From positions 2,116,001 through 2,180,000 of the forward strand of contig BPGD01000001.1 in the NCBI GenBank assembly GCA_026002855.1: a stretch of DNA of 64,000 nucleotides, given 5' to 3'. The notes under the pieces are model-generated. The model did no database searches and was not told where the DNA came from. It saw only the letters and a program-made list of their open reading frames with translations. The position numbers and the translations under genes were made by a program. The DNA comes from Bryobacteraceae bacterium. Lineage in GTDB: Bacteria > Acidobacteriota > Terriglobia > Bryobacterales > Bryobacteraceae. Below, in pieces: positions 49,687-59,554 of the stretch (position 1 is the first letter of the stretch; each line of letters begins with the position of its first letter).

Positions 49687-51975
49687 ATGTCGATCCGGGA
49701 CCAGGAAGCACTGGAATATCATTCGACTCCCCCTGCTGGCAAAGTCAGCGTCGTCCCCACCAAGCCCTGCCGCACGCAGCGCGATCTGAGCCTCGCCTAC
49801 ACGCCGGGCGTCGCGGTGCCTTGCCGCGAGATTCATCGCGATCCGTCACTTGTCTACAAGTACACGGCCAAGGGCAATCTGGTGGCGGTGATTTCGAACG
49901 GAACGGCCGTGCTTGGGCTGGGCAACATCGGGCCGCTGGCCGGCAAGCCCGTGATGGAGGGCAAGGGGGTCCTGTTCAAGCGTTTTGCCGACATCGATGT
50001 CTTCGACATCGAGCTGGCGACCGAGGATCCGAAGGAAGTGATCCGTGTCTGCCAGATTCTCGAGCCCACTTTCGGCGGCATCAATCTGGAGGACATCAAG
50101 GCGCCGGAATGTTTCGAAATCGAGGAAGAGCTGAAACGGACGCTTCAGATTCCCGTTTTTCATGACGACCAGCACGGAACTGCCATCATCAGCGGAGCGG
50201 CCCTGATCAATGCGCTGCTGCTGGTGGGCAAGAAAATCAGCGACGTCAAAATTGTTTTTTCCGGCGCGGGCGCCAGCGCCATTTCCTGCGCCCGGCACTA
50301 TATCCGGCTGGGCGCGCGTCCGGAAAACATCCTGATGTGCGACACCAAGGGCGTCCTGTACGAAGGCCGCACCGAAGGAATGAACAAATACAAGGCGGAA
50401 TTCGCGCGGAAAACGGAGGCGCGCACGCTGGCGGACGCCATGAAGGGCGCTGACGTTTTTGTCGGCCTCTCGGTGGCGAACTGCGTCACGCCGGAGATGC
50501 TGCTTTCGATGGCCGACCGGCCGATCGTCTTCGCGCTGGCCAACCCGGATCCGGAAATTCCCTACGACGTCGCCAAGGCAACGCGCAGCGACCTGATCAT
50601 GGCCACCGGCCGCAGCGATTATCCCAACCAGGTGAACAACGTCCTCGGATTCCCGTTCATTTTCCGCGGGGCGCTCGACGTGGGAGCGAAGGCCATCAAT
50701 GACGAAATGAAACTTGCCGCCACTTACGCGCTGGCGGAGCTGGCGCGCATGGACGTGCCGGACTCGGTGCGCCGCGCCTATGGCGTCGAGACGCTCGAGT
50801 TCGGCCCCGACTACATCATCCCGAAGCCCTTCGACCCGCGCGTGCTGACCTATGTGGCGCCGGCGGTGGCCCGGGCCGCGATGGAAACCGGCGTGGCGCG
50901 CAGGCACATTGATCTGAAGGTTTACCGGGACGAGCTGGAGAAGCGCCTGGGCAAGAGCCAGGAAGTGATGCGGATGATCATCCACAAGGCGCAGCGCAGC
51001 CCGAAGCGGGTGGTCTTCCCGGAGGGGACGCAGGACAAGATCCTGCGCGCCGCGCAGATCCTGATCGACGAGGCCATTGCCCACCCGATCCTGATCGGCA
51101 ACCGCGAGCTCATCCTTTCGCGCGCGCGCCAGCTTCACCTGCACATCGAGAAGGACGTGGAAATTGTCGACCCCGAGACCGATCCGCGGTTCGACTCTTA
51201 CACGATGGAATATCTGCGGCTGCGGCAGCGCAAGGGCGTCACCCACACGGAAGCGCCCATCCTGATGCGCAACCCGACGCGCTTCGCGGCGATGATGGTG
51301 CACGCCAACGACGCCGACGGAATGATCGCGGGACTCACGCAGCACTATGCGGACACGATCCGGCCCGCGCTGGAAGTGATCCCGAAAAAAGAGGGCATCC
51401 AGAGAGTGGCCGGCATGTACATGCTGATCACGCAGAAAGGCCAGCTCTATTTCATCGCCGACACGACGGTAAACATTGAGCCGACGGCGGAAGACCTGGC
51501 GGAAATCGCCATGCTCAGCGCGGACACGGTGCGCAGCTTCGACATCGAGCCGCGCATTGCCATGCTTTCGTTTTCGACCTTCGGCTCCTCGCGCCATCCG
51601 CTGGCGGCCAAGGTGGCCCAGGCCACCGAGCTGGTGCGTCAGCGGCGGCCCGACCTGGTGGTGGAGGGCGAGATGATGGCTGACGCGGCGGTGACGCCGG
51701 AGATGCTCGGCGACTATCCCTTCTGCCGCCTCACCGGACCGGCGAACGTGCTCATTGCGCCGAGCCTCGAAGCGGGCAACATCGCTTATAAGCTGCTGTG
51801 GCGGCTGGGCAACTGCGAGGTGATCGGGCCGATCCTGATGGGCTTCGCCAAACCGGTGCACGTGCTCCAGCGCGGCTGCGAGGTAAACGACATCGTTCAC
51901 ATGGCTGCGCTGGCGGTGGTGGAAGCGCAGGGGCTCGAGTCGCAGCAGCCGGAGCCGGCGCGGGTGGAGGCGTAA
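49687..51975 (+). CDS. maeB: NADP-dependent malic enzyme fused to phosphotransacetylase domain
   Basis: The gene encodes 762 residues. Residues about 1-430 are malic enzyme ([60 protein letters not shown]). Residues about 435-760 are a phosphotransacetylase-like domain ([56 protein letters not shown]). This fusion is typical of MaeB, which decarboxylates malate to pyruvate; the second domain is generally regulatory by acetyl-CoA. AAAGGAGA precedes the start. It is convergent with the gene at 51984. Confidence 0.95.
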   Translation: MSIRDQEALEYHSTPPAGKVSVVPTKPCRTQRDLSLAYTPGVAVPCREIHRDPSLVYKYTAKGNLVAVISNGTAVLGLGNIGPLAGKPVMEGKGVLFKRFADIDVFDIELATEDPKEVIRVCQILEPTFGGINLEDIKAPECFEIEEELKRTLQIPVFHDDQHGTAIISGAALINALLLVGKKISDVKIVFSGAGASAISCARHYIRLGARPENILMCDTKGVLYEGRTEGMNKYKAEFARKTEARTLADAMKGADVFVGLSVANCVTPEMLLSMADRPIVFALANPDPEIPYDVAKATRSDLIMATGRSDYPNQVNNVLGFPFIFRGALDVGAKAINDEMKLAATYALAELARMDVPDSVRRAYGVETLEFGPDYIIPKPFDPRVLTYVAPAVARAAMETGVARRHIDLKVYRDELEKRLGKSQEVMRMIIHKAQRSPKRVVFPEGTQDKILRAAQILIDEAIAHPILIGNRELILSRARQLHLHIEKDVEIVDPETDPRFDSYTMEYLRLRQRKGVTHTEAPILMRNPTRFAAMMVHANDADGMIAGLTQHYADTIRPALEVIPKKEGIQRVAGMYMLITQKGQLYFIADTTVNIEPTAEDLAEIAMLSADTVRSFDIEPRIAMLSFSTFGSSRHPLAAKVAQATELVRQRRPDLVVEGEMMADAAVTPEMLGDYPFCRLTGPANVLIAPSLEAGNIAYKLLWRLGNCEVIGPILMGFAKPVHVLQRGCEVNDIVHMAALAVVEAQGLESQQPEPARVEA

Positions 51976-51983
51976 CCGGCGGC

Positions 51984-52388
51984 CTAGGCGTCGATGCCGA
52001 GCCGCGCCAGCAGGCGCTCGGCCGCGGCAGCATCCACGCGCACGGGCGTCTGCATGCTGTCCGGACAGGGACGCTCATCGAAGGCTTCAAACAGCGCCAT
52101 TTTGGCGATGGCGTACCGTTCATTGTCGGCCAGGGGACGCCCGTGACGGGCCGCCCAGGCTTCCACGGCGCGGTCTTCGACGGCCACTTCCAGTTCGAAC
52201 CAGGTCCTGCGGTCGGCGCTGACGGTGAAATAGTGCCTCCGGAAGCCGCCTTCGTCGCGGAAGCCCTCGTAGAAGTATTCATAGGCGTAGCCGGTGGCGG
52301 CACTGTAGTTTTTCTGCCGGCGCACCACTGGCGTGCCGCGCAGCGGCGCCGGGGCCGCCCGTCGAAACAGCCGGCGCCACCAGCTCAT
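51984..52388 (-). CDS. Unknown protein downstream of the DUF1080 gene
   Basis: A 134-residue protein. Basic N-terminus (WWRRLFRRA), then YAYEYFYEGFRDEGGFRRHYFTVSADRRTWFELEVAVE and a helical end. The start overlaps the DUF1080 stop by four bases, so the two are co-transcribed. No signal peptide. No family is recognised. Confidence 0.65.
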   Translation of the reverse strand: MSWWRRLFRRAAPAPLRGTPVVRRQKNYSAATGYAYEYFYEGFRDEGGFRRHYFTVSADRRTWFELEVAVEDRAVEAWAARHGRPLADNERYAIAKMALFEAFDERPCPDSMQTPVRVDAAAAERLLARLGIDA

Positions 52389-53176
52389 CTTGCGGCGCTC
52401 CGCGGCAGCGGGTGCAGCTCGATCTTCCGGACGAAGATCTCGGCGCCCTCGCTCTGAATCTGGATCTTGCCGTGGCGGCGGTTGGAATCGAGCGCCTGGT
52501 TGACGATCCGGCCATTCAGATAGAACGTGAGCCCTCCGCCACGAGCGATGATCTCGCTGCGGTTCCATTGGCCCACGGGCTTTTCCAGGTCCGCCGCGCC
52601 GCGGAAGCCCTTGCGGTCCTGCCACGCCATGTCGCGCCCGTACCAGTTGATGCGGCCGCGGTCGCGCGTCACGCGAGGCGCGCCGGGCTTCCAGTAGAGC
52701 TGGCCGTCGGAGCGCTGCTCGGCTTCGACGGTGACCTGAGGGCGGCCCGCGCCCGCCACCAGGATCAGATCTCCGGTGCCGCCTTCGATGATCTGATATT
52801 CGATCGATTCCAGCCACCCGTTGCCGCCGGCCCCGTCCGCGCCGGTGCCGTGGATGAGAATGCCGCTGTCGCGGGCGTTGTTCTCGCGCGGTGGCCAGGT
52901 CTTTTCGCCCCACTTCCATTCGACGACAAGGCGGTAGTCGGCATACTCGCCCTCGGTGGTTAGCCCGCCCCAGGCCTCGCCCGAGATGCGAATCATTCCG
53001 TTCTGCACGGTGAAAACGCCACGGGGGTCGGTCCGGCCCGTGTCTTTCATCGACACATAGAAGCCGGAGAGATCGCGCCCGTTGAACAGCGCGATCTTCT
53101 TCGACGGGCGCACGGGCCCGCCGCCGGCCGCCAGCAGCGCGGGCACGAACAGCAGGCAAGAGATGAATCGCGTCAC
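52385..53176 (-). CDS. Exported DUF1080-family protein (concanavalin-like, 3-keto-disaccharide hydrolase group)
   Basis: The gene encodes 263 residues from a GTG at 53176. A short signal peptide (FISCLLFVPALLAAG) precedes KIALFNGRDLSGFYV, the standard start of DUF1080 domains. Further marks are GEYADYRLVVEWKWGEK, ARDSGILIHG, ESIEYQIIEGGTGDLILV and NRSEIIARGGGLTFYLNGRIVNQA, consistent with a glucanase-like jelly roll. Family members are linked to breakdown of 3-keto sugars. The following gene overlaps its stop. Confidence 0.85.
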   Translation of the reverse strand: MTRFISCLLFVPALLAAGGGPVRPSKKIALFNGRDLSGFYVSMKDTGRTDPRGVFTVQNGMIRISGEAWGGLTTEGEYADYRLVVEWKWGEKTWPPRENNARDSGILIHGTGADGAGGNGWLESIEYQIIEGGTGDLILVAGAGRPQVTVEAEQRSDGQLYWKPGAPRVTRDRGRINWYGRDMAWQDRKGFRGAADLEKPVGQWNRSEIIARGGGLTFYLNGRIVNQALDSNRRHGKIQIQSEGAEIFVRKIELHPLPRSAAR

Positions 53177-53185
53177 ACTCTTATC

Positions 53186-53533
53186 ATGGTGGATCCAGAG
53201 CGGCGTCTGGAGCGGGGTCTCGCGCTGTTCCACGAGGGGAGATTTCACGAGGCGCACGAGGAGTTCGAATGCGCCTGGAGGGCGGCGCCGCGGTGCGAGC
53301 GCTTTTTCCTACAGGCGCTGGTGCACTGCGCCGCGGCGCATCACCACGCCTCGCGCGGGAATCTGGCCGGGGCCATGGCGCAGGCGAGCCGTGCGGCGCG
53401 CAAGCTGGCCGGTTATCTGCCGGAGCACGGGGGCGTCGACACGCGCCGTCTGACGGAAGATGTGGAGGCGTGGATCCGCGCCTGGCAGCGCGGTCTTGCA
53501 CCGGGGCAGGCTACAATCGGCGTGAAGCGATGA
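53186..53533 (+). CDS. DUF309-family protein
   Basis: A 115-residue helical protein with the DUF309 pattern: G-LALFHEGRFHEAHEEFECAWR, then FFLQALVHCAAAHHHASRGNLAGA. Conserved His, Glu and Trp residues could bind metal, as suggested for the family; the function is unknown. It overlaps the next gene by four bases. Confidence 0.85.
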   Translation: MVDPERRLERGLALFHEGRFHEAHEEFECAWRAAPRCERFFLQALVHCAAAHHHASRGNLAGAMAQASRAARKLAGYLPEHGGVDTRRLTEDVEAWIRAWQRGLAPGQATIGVKR

Positions 53534-54318
53534 GGCTCTGGCTCGCATGGATGCTGTTTCAGGCCGCGGCTTCGCGGCCGCCGGCGGAAATCCAGCCGCC
53601 GGCCTGCGGAGATGCGGAGATCACCGAATTCGGCCTCGACTGCACGGTCAGGGATTCCTGCTCGCTGTTTCTCGAGCTCGCCGGCGTCGAGCAGGCAGGC
53701 GGCCGCCTGTATCTTACCGGCAACTTTCACACCGGCACGGCCACGCTGTGGTCGCTGCTGCTCGTGAGCGACGATGAGGGGCGCACCTGGACGGAGCCTC
53801 ACGCGCGGATCCGCGGGGCGGCACTGGATGACATCCAGTTCGTGGACGCCGAGGCGGGCTGGGTGAGCGGACACATCGCCGGCTCACTGCCGCGCGACCC
53901 CTTCCTGCTGAAGACGACCGACGGCGGCCGCACGTGGCGCCGCGTGCCCATCTTCGAAGAGTCCGGCTACGGGGCCATTGACGCCTTCCGTTTTGAGAGC
54001 CGCACGCAGGGCGTGCTGCTGCTCCAGCGGCGCGGCGAGCCGCGCCAGCGCTATCAGCGCTGGGAGACGCGCGATGGCGGCGATACCTGGACCCTGCGTG
54101 AGGCCGGCGCGAAGCCCTTCCCGCCGCTGCGGCCGCGCGTCACCGGATGGCGGATCCGCACCGACGCCCGCATGCGCAGCCATGTGGTGGAACGCCAGGG
54201 CGAAAAGGGCTGGACGGCCGCGGCGCGCTTCCCCGTCCGCTTTGGCGAGTGCAAACCGGCGCCGGAACCCACAGAACCGCCCGAGGCCGCGCCGCCGAAG
54301 GAGCCACCGCCCCGATGA
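53530..54318 (+). CDS. Exported Asp-box / YCF48-like beta-propeller protein
   Basis: A 262-residue protein with a possible signal peptide (LWLAWMLFQAAAS). Three Asp-box repeats (S/T-x-D-x-G-x-T-W) are visible: SDDEGRTW, TTDGGRTW, RDGGDTW. Such repeats mark sialidase- and YCF48-like propellers. Between them lies IQFVDAEAGWVSG, a typical YCF48-like strand. The Pro/Glu-rich end suggests flexibility. No sialidase catalytic residues are evident. Co-transcribed with DUF309 and the hydantoinase-B gene. Confidence 0.75.
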   Translation: MRLWLAWMLFQAAASRPPAEIQPPACGDAEITEFGLDCTVRDSCSLFLELAGVEQAGGRLYLTGNFHTGTATLWSLLLVSDDEGRTWTEPHARIRGAALDDIQFVDAEAGWVSGHIAGSLPRDPFLLKTTDGGRTWRRVPIFEESGYGAIDAFRFESRTQGVLLLQRRGEPRQRYQRWETRDGGDTWTLREAGAKPFPPLRPRVTGWRIRTDARMRSHVVERQGEKGWTAAARFPVRFGECKPAPEPTEPPEAAPPKEPPPR

Positions 54319-55871
54319 CCCGGCCCAAGTCCGACGCCGTTGAACTGGAATTCTTCCGCCAGCTCCTCGTGTCCATTCCCGAGGAGATGGGCGCAGTGCT
54401 GCGCCGCACCGCCTTTTCGGCCAACATCAAGGAGCGCCGCGACTATTCGTGCGCCATCTATGACGCCAACGGCGAAACCATCGCGATGGGCGACCACATG
54501 CCGGTGCATCTTGGCGCGATGCCGCTGAGCGTTCGCGGCGTGCTCGACTCGATCCGCCTCCGGCCCGGCGACGTCGCCATCGTCAACGACCCGTTCCGCG
54601 GCGGCACGCACCTGCCCGACATTACCGCCGTGGCGGGCGTGTGGCTGGGCCGCGAAGAGCCGGATTTCTACGTTGCCGCACGCGCTCACCACGCCGACGT
54701 CGGCGGCATGAGTCCCGGTTCGATGCCGCTGGCCCGCGAGATCTATCAGGAGGGGCTGCGAATTCCGCCCGCGCTGCTGGTGCGCGAGGGACAGATCAAC
54801 GAAGAGCTCCTCGGGCTGATCCTCGCCAACGTGCGCACGCCCGAAGAGCGCGAAGGCGACCTGCTGGCGCAATGGATGGCGATGCGGCGCGGGATCCAGC
54901 GGCTGGAGGAGGCCGTCGCCGCCTACGGACTCGAGCGGCTTCAGCGCAACATTGGCGCGCTGCACGCCTATGCGGCCTCGATGATGCGCGCCTGTCTGGC
55001 CTCGCTGCCCGAGGGCCGTTACACGTTTGAGGATTCGCTCGACGAGGGCGAACGGATTCGCGTGTCGATCCGGTTGCGGCGGCAGCGGGCGTTGATCGAC
55101 TTCACCGGCACGTCGCCGCAGGCGGCCGCGCCGGTGAACGCGAACTACGCGATCACGCTCGCCGCGGTGTTCTATGTGTTCCGCTGCCTGCTCGGCGAGG
55201 ACGTGCCAGCCAATGCCGGGCTGCTGGAACCGATCGAGGTGATCGCGCCGCCGGGGACGCTGGTGCATGCGCTGCCGCCCGCGGCCATGGCGGCGGGCAA
55301 TGTGGAGACGTCACAGCGAATCACCGACGTGCTGCTTGGGGCGCTGGCGCAGGCGGCGCCGGAGCGCATCCCCGCCGCCAGCCAGGGCACGATGAACAAC
55401 GTAAGCTTCGGCGGCGCGGGCTTTGCCTGGTATGAGACGATCGCCGGCGGCATGGGCGCCTCCGCGCGCGGCGACGGCCAGAGCGGCGTCCACACGCACA
55501 TGACCAATTCGTGGAACACGCCGGTGGAGGCTTTCGAACACGCCTTCCCGGTGCTGGTGCGCAGCTACCGGATCCGCCGTGGATCCGGAGGCCGCGGCCG
55601 GTTTCGCGGCGGCGATGGCCTGGTGCGCGAGTTCGAGTTTCGCGCTCCGGCCGAAGTCACCATCCTCTCCGACCGCCGCCTGCGTGCGCCCTATGGGCTT
55701 GAGGGCGGCCTTCCAGGCAAGCCGGGCCGCAACACTCTTATCCGCGCCGGCAAGGCGCGCCGTCTGCCGGGCAAAGTTCGTTTCGACGCAGAACCGGGCG
55801 ACTGCCTGCGCATTGAAACCCCTGGTGGAGGAGGCTACGGAAGGCCCGGCGGCCGGGACGCGGCGCAGTGA
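54315..55871 (+). CDS. Hydantoinase B / oxoprolinase-family protein
   Basis: A 518-residue protein of the HyuB family. Marks are VSIPEEMGAVLRRTAFSANIKERRDYSCAIYD, HMPVHLGAMPLSVR, IVNDPFRGGTHLPDITAV, ARAHHADVGGMSPGSMP, TGTSPQAAAPVNANYAI and a Gly-rich PGGGGYGRP end. Partners normally split 5-oxoproline, hydantoins or acetone-carboxylase-like substrates with ATP supplied by a HyuA subunit. No HyuA gene is next to it; an Asp-box protein precedes it. It may work with a partner elsewhere. Confidence 0.88.
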   Translation: MTRPKSDAVELEFFRQLLVSIPEEMGAVLRRTAFSANIKERRDYSCAIYDANGETIAMGDHMPVHLGAMPLSVRGVLDSIRLRPGDVAIVNDPFRGGTHLPDITAVAGVWLGREEPDFYVAARAHHADVGGMSPGSMPLAREIYQEGLRIPPALLVREGQINEELLGLILANVRTPEEREGDLLAQWMAMRRGIQRLEEAVAAYGLERLQRNIGALHAYAASMMRACLASLPEGRYTFEDSLDEGERIRVSIRLRRQRALIDFTGTSPQAAAPVNANYAITLAAVFYVFRCLLGEDVPANAGLLEPIEVIAPPGTLVHALPPAAMAAGNVETSQRITDVLLGALAQAAPERIPAASQGTMNNVSFGGAGFAWYETIAGGMGASARGDGQSGVHTHMTNSWNTPVEAFEHAFPVLVRSYRIRRGSGGRGRFRGGDGLVREFEFRAPAEVTILSDRRLRAPYGLEGGLPGKPGRNTLIRAGKARRLPGKVRFDAEPGDCLRIETPGGGGYGRPGGRDAAQ

Positions 55872-56012
55872 AATGCCGCGTGGCAGCGGGAGGTGCGTGC
55901 GCGCGGCACGCCGGCGGGTCGGCTGACATTGGCGCGGCAAGCGGGCCGCAGGGCTCTTGCCCGGCGCCACCGGCTTGCCTGGCCCGGCCCAACGGCGCGC
56001 CGGCCGCGTGGG

Positions 56013-56687
56013 TCAGGACGAGGCCGCCGCAAAGGCGTTGCGATCCGGCACTCCGGGCGGGACGGGCCGACGGCGGCGGCGCCAGAGAATCCATGCGAGC
56101 CCCGTGCCCACAAGCATCAGGGGCATGGCTTCTGCACTGTGAGCCATCTCGGCTTCTCCCCCATAAAGAAGCCCGAAGGGCCCCTTGCCCCGCTGGAAGA
56201 CGTCGAAGCGAAGAATGGCCGGCCCGTGACGGCTCACATAGAATTCGAGCCACAGGCCCTCGCCCGGCTCGCAGCCGATGGGGCCACGGGCGCAGGCGCC
56301 GTCCTGCCGCCAGTGGGCGGACGCCAGAAGAAGGCCGGAGGGATGGTCGGCGTCGATCAGGTAGACAGCCGCCGTGTCGTCGGCAAATACGGTCAACCGC
56401 ACAAGCTGCGCCTTCGCCGGCAGCAGTTCATAGAACGAGGCCGTGGGCGTGCGGGAGGAATTCGCGTTCGGGGGAGAGATGGCGCCAAAGCCTGCCCCCG
56501 TGTTCGCGTAAGAAATCCACTGAAATGGCGCAAGCGTCGCCCATGCCGGATGGGGCTGGATGGCCACGTTCGTGCCGGTGAGGCTGTTCCACTCATCTAC
56601 GAGGTCCGACCCGAACTGGATGGTTGCCGCCGGCAAAAGGACGGGAAGGCAGAGCCACGCCACAGCCAGACGAGAGAGAGTTTTCAT
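56013..56687 (-). CDS. PEP-CTERM-like exported protein
   Basis: The gene encodes 224 residues from the ATG at 56687; a GTG at 56708 is possible. A signal peptide (LAVAWLCLPVLLPAA) is followed by a beta-rich body with DLVDEWNSLTGTNVAI and a C-terminal sorting-like tail: a short EAMP instead of Pro-Glu-Pro, a membrane helix (LMLVGTGLAWILW) and an Arg run. This is the layout of PEP-CTERM proteins handled by exosortase, with a degenerate motif. No exosortase gene is in the window. Confidence 0.7.
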   Translation of the reverse strand: MKTLSRLAVAWLCLPVLLPAATIQFGSDLVDEWNSLTGTNVAIQPHPAWATLAPFQWISYANTGAGFGAISPPNANSSRTPTASFYELLPAKAQLVRLTVFADDTAAVYLIDADHPSGLLLASAHWRQDGACARGPIGCEPGEGLWLEFYVSRHGPAILRFDVFQRGKGPFGLLYGGEAEMAHSAEAMPLMLVGTGLAWILWRRRRRPVPPGVPDRNAFAAASS

Positions 56688-56832
56688 GCCGCGTGCGCTC
56701 CTGTTCACCTGACAGGTGCGCTTGGGTGGCGAAATTTCTCAGCTGAAGCCGTAGTCCACCCGGGTTGACAGTAGTAGACCAAGTCCTCTGGAGAGCTACG
56801 CCTCGGCAGTCTTAACGTCGTACAACGGCCCG

Positions 56833-58329
56833 CTACGCCATCTGCTGGATCAGACTGTAGACGGGCTTCAGCGTCGGATAGAGAATCGAAAAGACCTCAT
56901 AGCCGCGATCATAGGCGGCGGACTCGTGGGCGTTCGGGATCAGCGACTCAACCTCGCGGATGGCCACGTCGCACAACTCTTCGACGCTGGCGTATTCTCC
57001 CGTGCCGGCCAAGGCCAGCAGGGCCGCCCCATAGGCCGAGCCTTCGGTATTTTCCAGCGTGGCCACGCTGCGGCCGAAGACGTCGGCGAGCATCTGGCGC
57101 CAGAAGCGACTGCGGGCGCCGCCGCCGCTGGCGCGGACGGAATGGATTTCGACACCCATGTGTTCGATGACGCTGAGGCAGTCCTTCAGGCTGTAGGTGA
57201 CGCCCTCGACGATCGAACGGATCATCTCGGCGCGGCCGTGTTTGGCGGTGAGGCCGATCCAGCCGCCGCGGGCGATGGGATCGAGGTGCGGCGTCCGCTC
57301 GCCCATCAGGTAGGGCAGCCAGAACAGGCCGTGCGACAGCGGCGGCGCCTTTTTCGCCTCTTCCATCAGCGTGTCGTAGTCGGCGCCTGGGGTGAACTGG
57401 TTGCGGAACCATTGCAGGCTGAGCCCGGCGCCCTGCGTGACGCCCATCACGTGCCACTTGCCGCGCACTGCGTGGCAGAAGGTGTGCACGCGGCCATGCG
57501 AGTCGTAGTGCGGGCGGTCGAGATAGGCGAAGACGACGCCCGAGGTGCCGATGGTGCAGGAGGCGACGCCGGGCCGGACGATGCCGTTGCCGATGCCGCT
57601 GGCCGCCTGGTCGCCGGCGCCGCCGACGACGGGCGTGCCCTCCCTGAGGCCGGTGGCCTCGGCCGCCGCCCGCGTGATGGTTCCGGTAACGTCGGCGGAT
57701 TCTTTCACCTCGGGCAGCAGCGAAGCGTCGAGACGGAGCTGTTCGATCATCGCCGACGACCAGCGCCGGGTGACGACGTCGAGCAGGCCGGTGCCGGAGG
57801 CGTCGCTGACCTCGGTCGCGTGGACGCCGGTAAGCATGAAGCGCACGTAGTCCTTCGGCAGGAGAAGCCTGCGCGCGCGCTCGAAGTTCTGCGGCTCGTT
57901 GTCGCGCACCCAGATGAGCTTGGGCAGCGTGAAGCCGGTGAGCATCGGGTTGGCGGTGTGAGCGACGACGTTGGCGCGGCCGATGGTCTGGTTGATCCAG
58001 TCCACCTGCGGCTGGCTGCGCTGGTCGCACCAGATCAGCGCCGGGCGGATGACCTGGTTGGCGGCATCGAGCAGCACCAGCCCGTGCATCTGCCCGCTGA
58101 GTCCGACGCCTTTTACCTGATCCCCGCCGACGCCAGCCTCCTTCAGAACGCCGCGGATGGCTGCCTGTGCCGCGTCCCACCAGTTCTCGGGACGCTGCTC
58201 GGCCCAGAGCGGGCGTTCCATGCGGATGTCTTCGTGAGGCGCGGTGAAGCCTGCCACGAGCCTGCCTTTCGCATCCACCAGCAGGGCGCGGCTGCCTCCC
58301 GTCCCGATGTCAATCCCAAGCCAGTACAT
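56833..58329 (-). CDS. xylB: Xylulokinase
   Basis: A 498-residue FGGY-family kinase that phosphorylates D-xylulose to xylulose 5-phosphate. Marks are GIDIGTGGSRALLVD at the N-terminus, VGLSGQMHGLVLLD, a WCDQRS segment, PKDYVRFMLTG, the catalytic Asp in GGAGDQAASGIGNG, CTIGTSGVVFAY and RASGGGARSRFWRQMLADV. Length and motifs fit xylulokinase rather than glycerol kinase. No xylose isomerase gene is adjacent. Confidence 0.93.
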   Translation of the reverse strand: MYWLGIDIGTGGSRALLVDAKGRLVAGFTAPHEDIRMERPLWAEQRPENWWDAAQAAIRGVLKEAGVGGDQVKGVGLSGQMHGLVLLDAANQVIRPALIWCDQRSQPQVDWINQTIGRANVVAHTANPMLTGFTLPKLIWVRDNEPQNFERARRLLLPKDYVRFMLTGVHATEVSDASGTGLLDVVTRRWSSAMIEQLRLDASLLPEVKESADVTGTITRAAAEATGLREGTPVVGGAGDQAASGIGNGIVRPGVASCTIGTSGVVFAYLDRPHYDSHGRVHTFCHAVRGKWHVMGVTQGAGLSLQWFRNQFTPGADYDTLMEEAKKAPPLSHGLFWLPYLMGERTPHLDPIARGGWIGLTAKHGRAEMIRSIVEGVTYSLKDCLSVIEHMGVEIHSVRASGGGARSRFWRQMLADVFGRSVATLENTEGSAYGAALLALAGTGEYASVEELCDVAIREVESLIPNAHESAAYDRGYEVFSILYPTLKPVYSLIQQMA

Positions 58330-58550
58330 GGTCGCTCGTCACTCCTCGGTATGCTTCCCCAGTTTGACAGACGCGCAAGGTGCAGGAAAACTCCATCCTG
58401 CCGGTCACGGCTGAAGGCGCGGACGTCCGGAACGGCCGCGCTGCACAGGTTCGGCCGGGCCAGGCGGCGGATCCAGACATCGGGCAGCATGATATCACAC
58501 CGGGAAGTCCGATTTGGCGGCACACGCCACCACAGCGACTGACGGCCGCT

Positions 58551-59498
58551 TCACCGCCGGCCGGCGAGCTGCGTCTTCAAGTGGATCAGCAGATCCGGTG
58601 GACCGAACCCGCCGGCTTTGGTGATGAGCCAGCGGCGCCGCGGGCCGGCTTCCAACCAGCTTGCGACGACGCCGGGCGCAGGCTCGGCCGCCGGGTGCAG
58701 CGGCGGGTCGCCGAAGGCGTGAAGGACCTCGCGCGCGGTGTCGCCGCCGAAGACGACGAGCGCGCCGGGCGCGGCGGCTGCATCCTGGATCTGGCCGGGG
58801 CGCCAGCGGCCGCAAAAGACGCCGGCGGCCTCGGCGGCGGCCATCTGCGCGCGCGAGGCCGGATGGAGGCTCCCGTTGATGACGAGGCATTCCGGCATGG
58901 GCGGCAAGGGCTGGGGCCGACGCGCGAGTCCCAGCCTGCGGACGACAACGCCGAGCAGCCCGGTGGGACCGGCGCCGAGCCGCGGCGGCGGTTCGGCCAG
59001 CAGCGCGTCGGCGGCCCGTTCCAGGTCCTCATCGCAGGTGCCATCGTGAATCACGATGCGTTCGAGCGGCGCGCCCTGGCCTTCGAGCAGCCGGCGGACG
59101 TCGCCCTCGGCGACCGGCTCGCGGGGATCGCGCGCGAAGGCCGTCTGCTCCACCGGCACGCCGTCGACGTAGAGGCGGCCGCCGCGCACGGTGCGGCCCA
59201 GGCGGGGATAGGCGGGAGCGTAATGAATTCGGCCGGCCGGAAGGGCGGCCAGTTCGGCGCCGATGTTGCCGCGCAGGGTGGAGTCCGTCTTCTTATAAAT
59301 CATTTCCGCCGGGAATTGTTCTGCAAGGCGGCGGACTGTTTCCAGGGCCTGCGCGGGCGGCACGTGGCGCGTCTCGGTGTCGACGACGGCCGCTTCGACC
59401 GGCGCCGGAGCGAGCAGCGTGACCACGGCGCCTTCGATCAGCACGCCGCATTCGAGCGCGCCGGTGAGATCGTCGGCAAGAACGAGGATGATCGGCAT
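58551..59498 (-). CDS. Four-carbon acid sugar kinase family protein (short)
   Basis: A 315-residue protein of the OtnK/DtnK (DUF1537) kinase group. The start has the diagnostic ADDLTGA and later KKTDSTLRG; the C-terminal region includes ALVVFGGDTAREVL and ITKAGGFGPPDLL, which resemble the nucleotide-binding part. Family members are usually about 400-450 residues, so this one is about 100 shorter, although both ends are present. It would phosphorylate a four-carbon sugar acid such as D-threonate or D-erythronate. The substrate is not known. Confidence 0.8.
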   Translation of the reverse strand: MPIILVLADDLTGALECGVLIEGAVVTLLAPAPVEAAVVDTETRHVPPAQALETVRRLAEQFPAEMIYKKTDSTLRGNIGAELAALPAGRIHYAPAYPRLGRTVRGGRLYVDGVPVEQTAFARDPREPVAEGDVRRLLEGQGAPLERIVIHDGTCDEDLERAADALLAEPPPRLGAGPTGLLGVVVRRLGLARRPQPLPPMPECLVINGSLHPASRAQMAAAEAAGVFCGRWRPGQIQDAAAAPGALVVFGGDTAREVLHAFGDPPLHPAAEPAPGVVASWLEAGPRRRWLITKAGGFGPPDLLIHLKTQLAGRR

Positions 59499-59554
59499 GC
59501 TATTTGACGGGCTTTGCCTGCGGCGCTGTCTGCGGGCGCCCGCGGGAGATCAGT

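Noticed and set aside
56926-58542. Long + strand frame opposite xylB
   Set aside because: The xylB motifs on the - strand are unambiguous; the antisense translation has no domain features.
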